Shown here: positions 6,679-7,039 of the stretch, one piece after another
Layout: the number at the start of each line of letters is the position of its first letter
Position numbering within the stretch: position 1 is the stretch's first letter
DNA from: Rhodospirillales bacterium
GTDB taxonomy: Bacteria > Pseudomonadota > Alphaproteobacteria > Rhodospirillales > Casp-alpha2
Length of the DNA stretch: 7,039 nt
Direction of reading: 5' to 3'
NCBI GenBank assembly: GCA_018664265.1
Contig: JABJOR010000069.1
Coordinates: forward strand, 1 to 7,039
Made by a program: the position numbers and the translations under genes
The notes under the pieces: model-generated
Seen by the model: only the letters and a program-made list of their open reading frames with translations
What the model was told of the DNA's origin: nothing
Database searches by the model: none

Positions 6679-6684
6679 ACTATA
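6679..6684 (-). promoter_or_regulatory. Possible -10 element of the cupin gene
   Basis: TATAGT on the minus strand (6684-6679) resembles a -10 box and would give a leader of about 20 nt that just contains the ribosome binding site at 6666-6659. No convincing -35 hexamer is present: TTCACC lies at a 19-bp spacing. Weak call. Confidence 0.3.
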
Positions 6685-6725
6685 CAGTAAATAAATCGCA
6701 TGAGGTGAAGGTTTTATTGCGCTGT

Positions 6726-6747
6726 ATCCCTCGCTAAATGACGGGAT
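6726..6747. repeat. Inverted repeat in the cupin-gpmI intergenic region
   Basis: ATCCC (6726-6730) and GGGAT (6743-6747) are exact inverted copies separated by 12 bp, located between the two divergent candidate promoters. It could be an operator shared by the cupin gene and gpmI. Five-base half-sites are common by chance, so this is only a candidate. Confidence 0.25.
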
Positions 6748-6762
6748 GTTTCCTATATATTT

Positions 6763-6773
6763 TGCTATATACT
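6763..6773 (+). promoter_or_regulatory. Candidate extended -10 promoter of gpmI
   Basis: TGCTATATACT combines an extended -10 TG (6763-6764) with overlapping TATATA (6766-6771) and TATACT (6768-6773) boxes. Initiation would fall near 6780, giving a leader of about 25 nt before the ATG at 6806. No good -35 is seen at 16-18 bp, which is compatible with an extended -10 promoter. Confidence 0.45.
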
Positions 6774-6805
6774 AACAACGAATCGCTGAAAATTGAGAAG
6801 CCTGT

Positions 6806-7039
6806 ATGACTGAAAATTCCGCCGTTAAAACACCTCGTCCTGTCGTTCTTTGCATCCTGGATGGTTGGGGTGATGGTGCGCCAAGCGATACCAACGCCAT
6901 TAGCCTAACCGATACCCCGGTGTGGGATCGTCTTGTTGCCACGTCACCGCGCGCGCAACTCCGCGCCAGCGAGGGGGATGTGGGACTGCCAGATGGTCAG
7001 ATGGGAAATTCAGAGGTTGGCCACACCAATATCGGTGCT
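6806..7039 (+). CDS. gpmI: 2,3-bisphosphoglycerate-independent phosphoglycerate mutase, N-terminal part (runs off the window)
   Basis: GpmI interconverts 3- and 2-phosphoglycerate in glycolysis and gluconeogenesis through a phosphoserine intermediate and needs Mn2+ in a two-metal alkaline-phosphatase-type site. Only the first 78 codons are present of a protein normally about 510 residues long. They include PVVLCILDGWG at 12-22, with D19 as a metal ligand, and GLPDGQMGNSEVGHTNIGA at 60-78, with S69 as the expected catalytic phosphoserine. The start ATG has GAGAAG (6795-6800) 5 nt upstream and is preceded by a candidate extended -10 promoter. In related genomes gpmI commonly follows rlmH directly; here the inverted cupin gene separates them, so gpmI needs its own promoter. 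Confidence 0.95.
   Translation, partial: MTENSAVKTPRPVVLCILDGWGDGAPSDTNAISLTDTPVWDRLVATSPRAQLRASEGDVGLPDGQMGNSEVGHTNIGA

Noticed and set aside
1..7039. CRISPR arrays, insertion sequences, phage genes, toxin-antitoxin pairs or biosynthetic clusters
   Set aside because: I saw no regularly spaced repeats, transposase motifs, flanking direct repeats or accessory protein families apart from the single cupin gene.

Overview
The window looks like a chromosomal housekeeping segment from an alphaproteobacterium. The gene order rplU-rpmA-obgE-proB-proA-nadD-rsfS-rlmH-(x)-gpmI is characteristic of that class, and the proteins look alphaproteobacterial: ProA has the [11 protein letters not shown] active-site version and L21 has a long basic tail. 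Base composition is moderate, roughly half G+C by eye, which suggests something like a marine or environmental Rhodospirillales-type lineage. Genus cannot be decided from the sequence.

Layout. At the left edge, on the minus strand, is the 5' part of a tRNA-Ser(CGA) gene, cut off by the window end. Positions 53-302 are a divergent control region: a likely tRNA promoter (minus) and a near-consensus sigma-70-type promoter (TTGACA-N16-TATAGT) for the ribosomal protein operon rplU-rpmA. A strong intrinsic terminator at 1150-1179 closes that operon. A tightly packed six-gene plus-strand cluster follows: obgE (ribosome-assembly GTPase), proB and proA (first two steps of proline synthesis), nadD (NAD synthesis), rsfS (ribosome silencing factor) and rlmH (23S rRNA pseudouridine-1915 methyltransferase). 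Its genes overlap at obgE/proB and proA/nadD or are separated by short gaps, so they are probably co-transcribed and partly translationally coupled. A minus-strand cupin gene ends only 9 bp from rlmH, tail to tail. It is followed by a 153-bp divergent intergenic region and the first 78 codons of gpmI, which runs off the right edge.

How the genes fit together. L21, L27, ObgE, RsfS and RlmH all belong to the large ribosomal subunit or its maturation and control. ProB/ProA/NadD supply proline and NAD, and GpmI is glycolytic. The cluster therefore links growth-related functions, as in other alphaproteobacteria. The cupin gene is the only component that looks like an insertion into the conserved order.

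I found no previously undescribed multi-gene system, mobile element, CRISPR array or large repeat. The points most worth a second look are: (i) rsfS has no ATG or GTG start, and its only good ribosome binding site sits in front of an ATA codon; (ii) the histone-H1-like Lys/Ala/Pro repeat tail on L21; (iii) a five-codon minicistron that links the proB stop to the proA start; (iv) obgE has no visible ribosome binding site and lies directly after a strong terminator.
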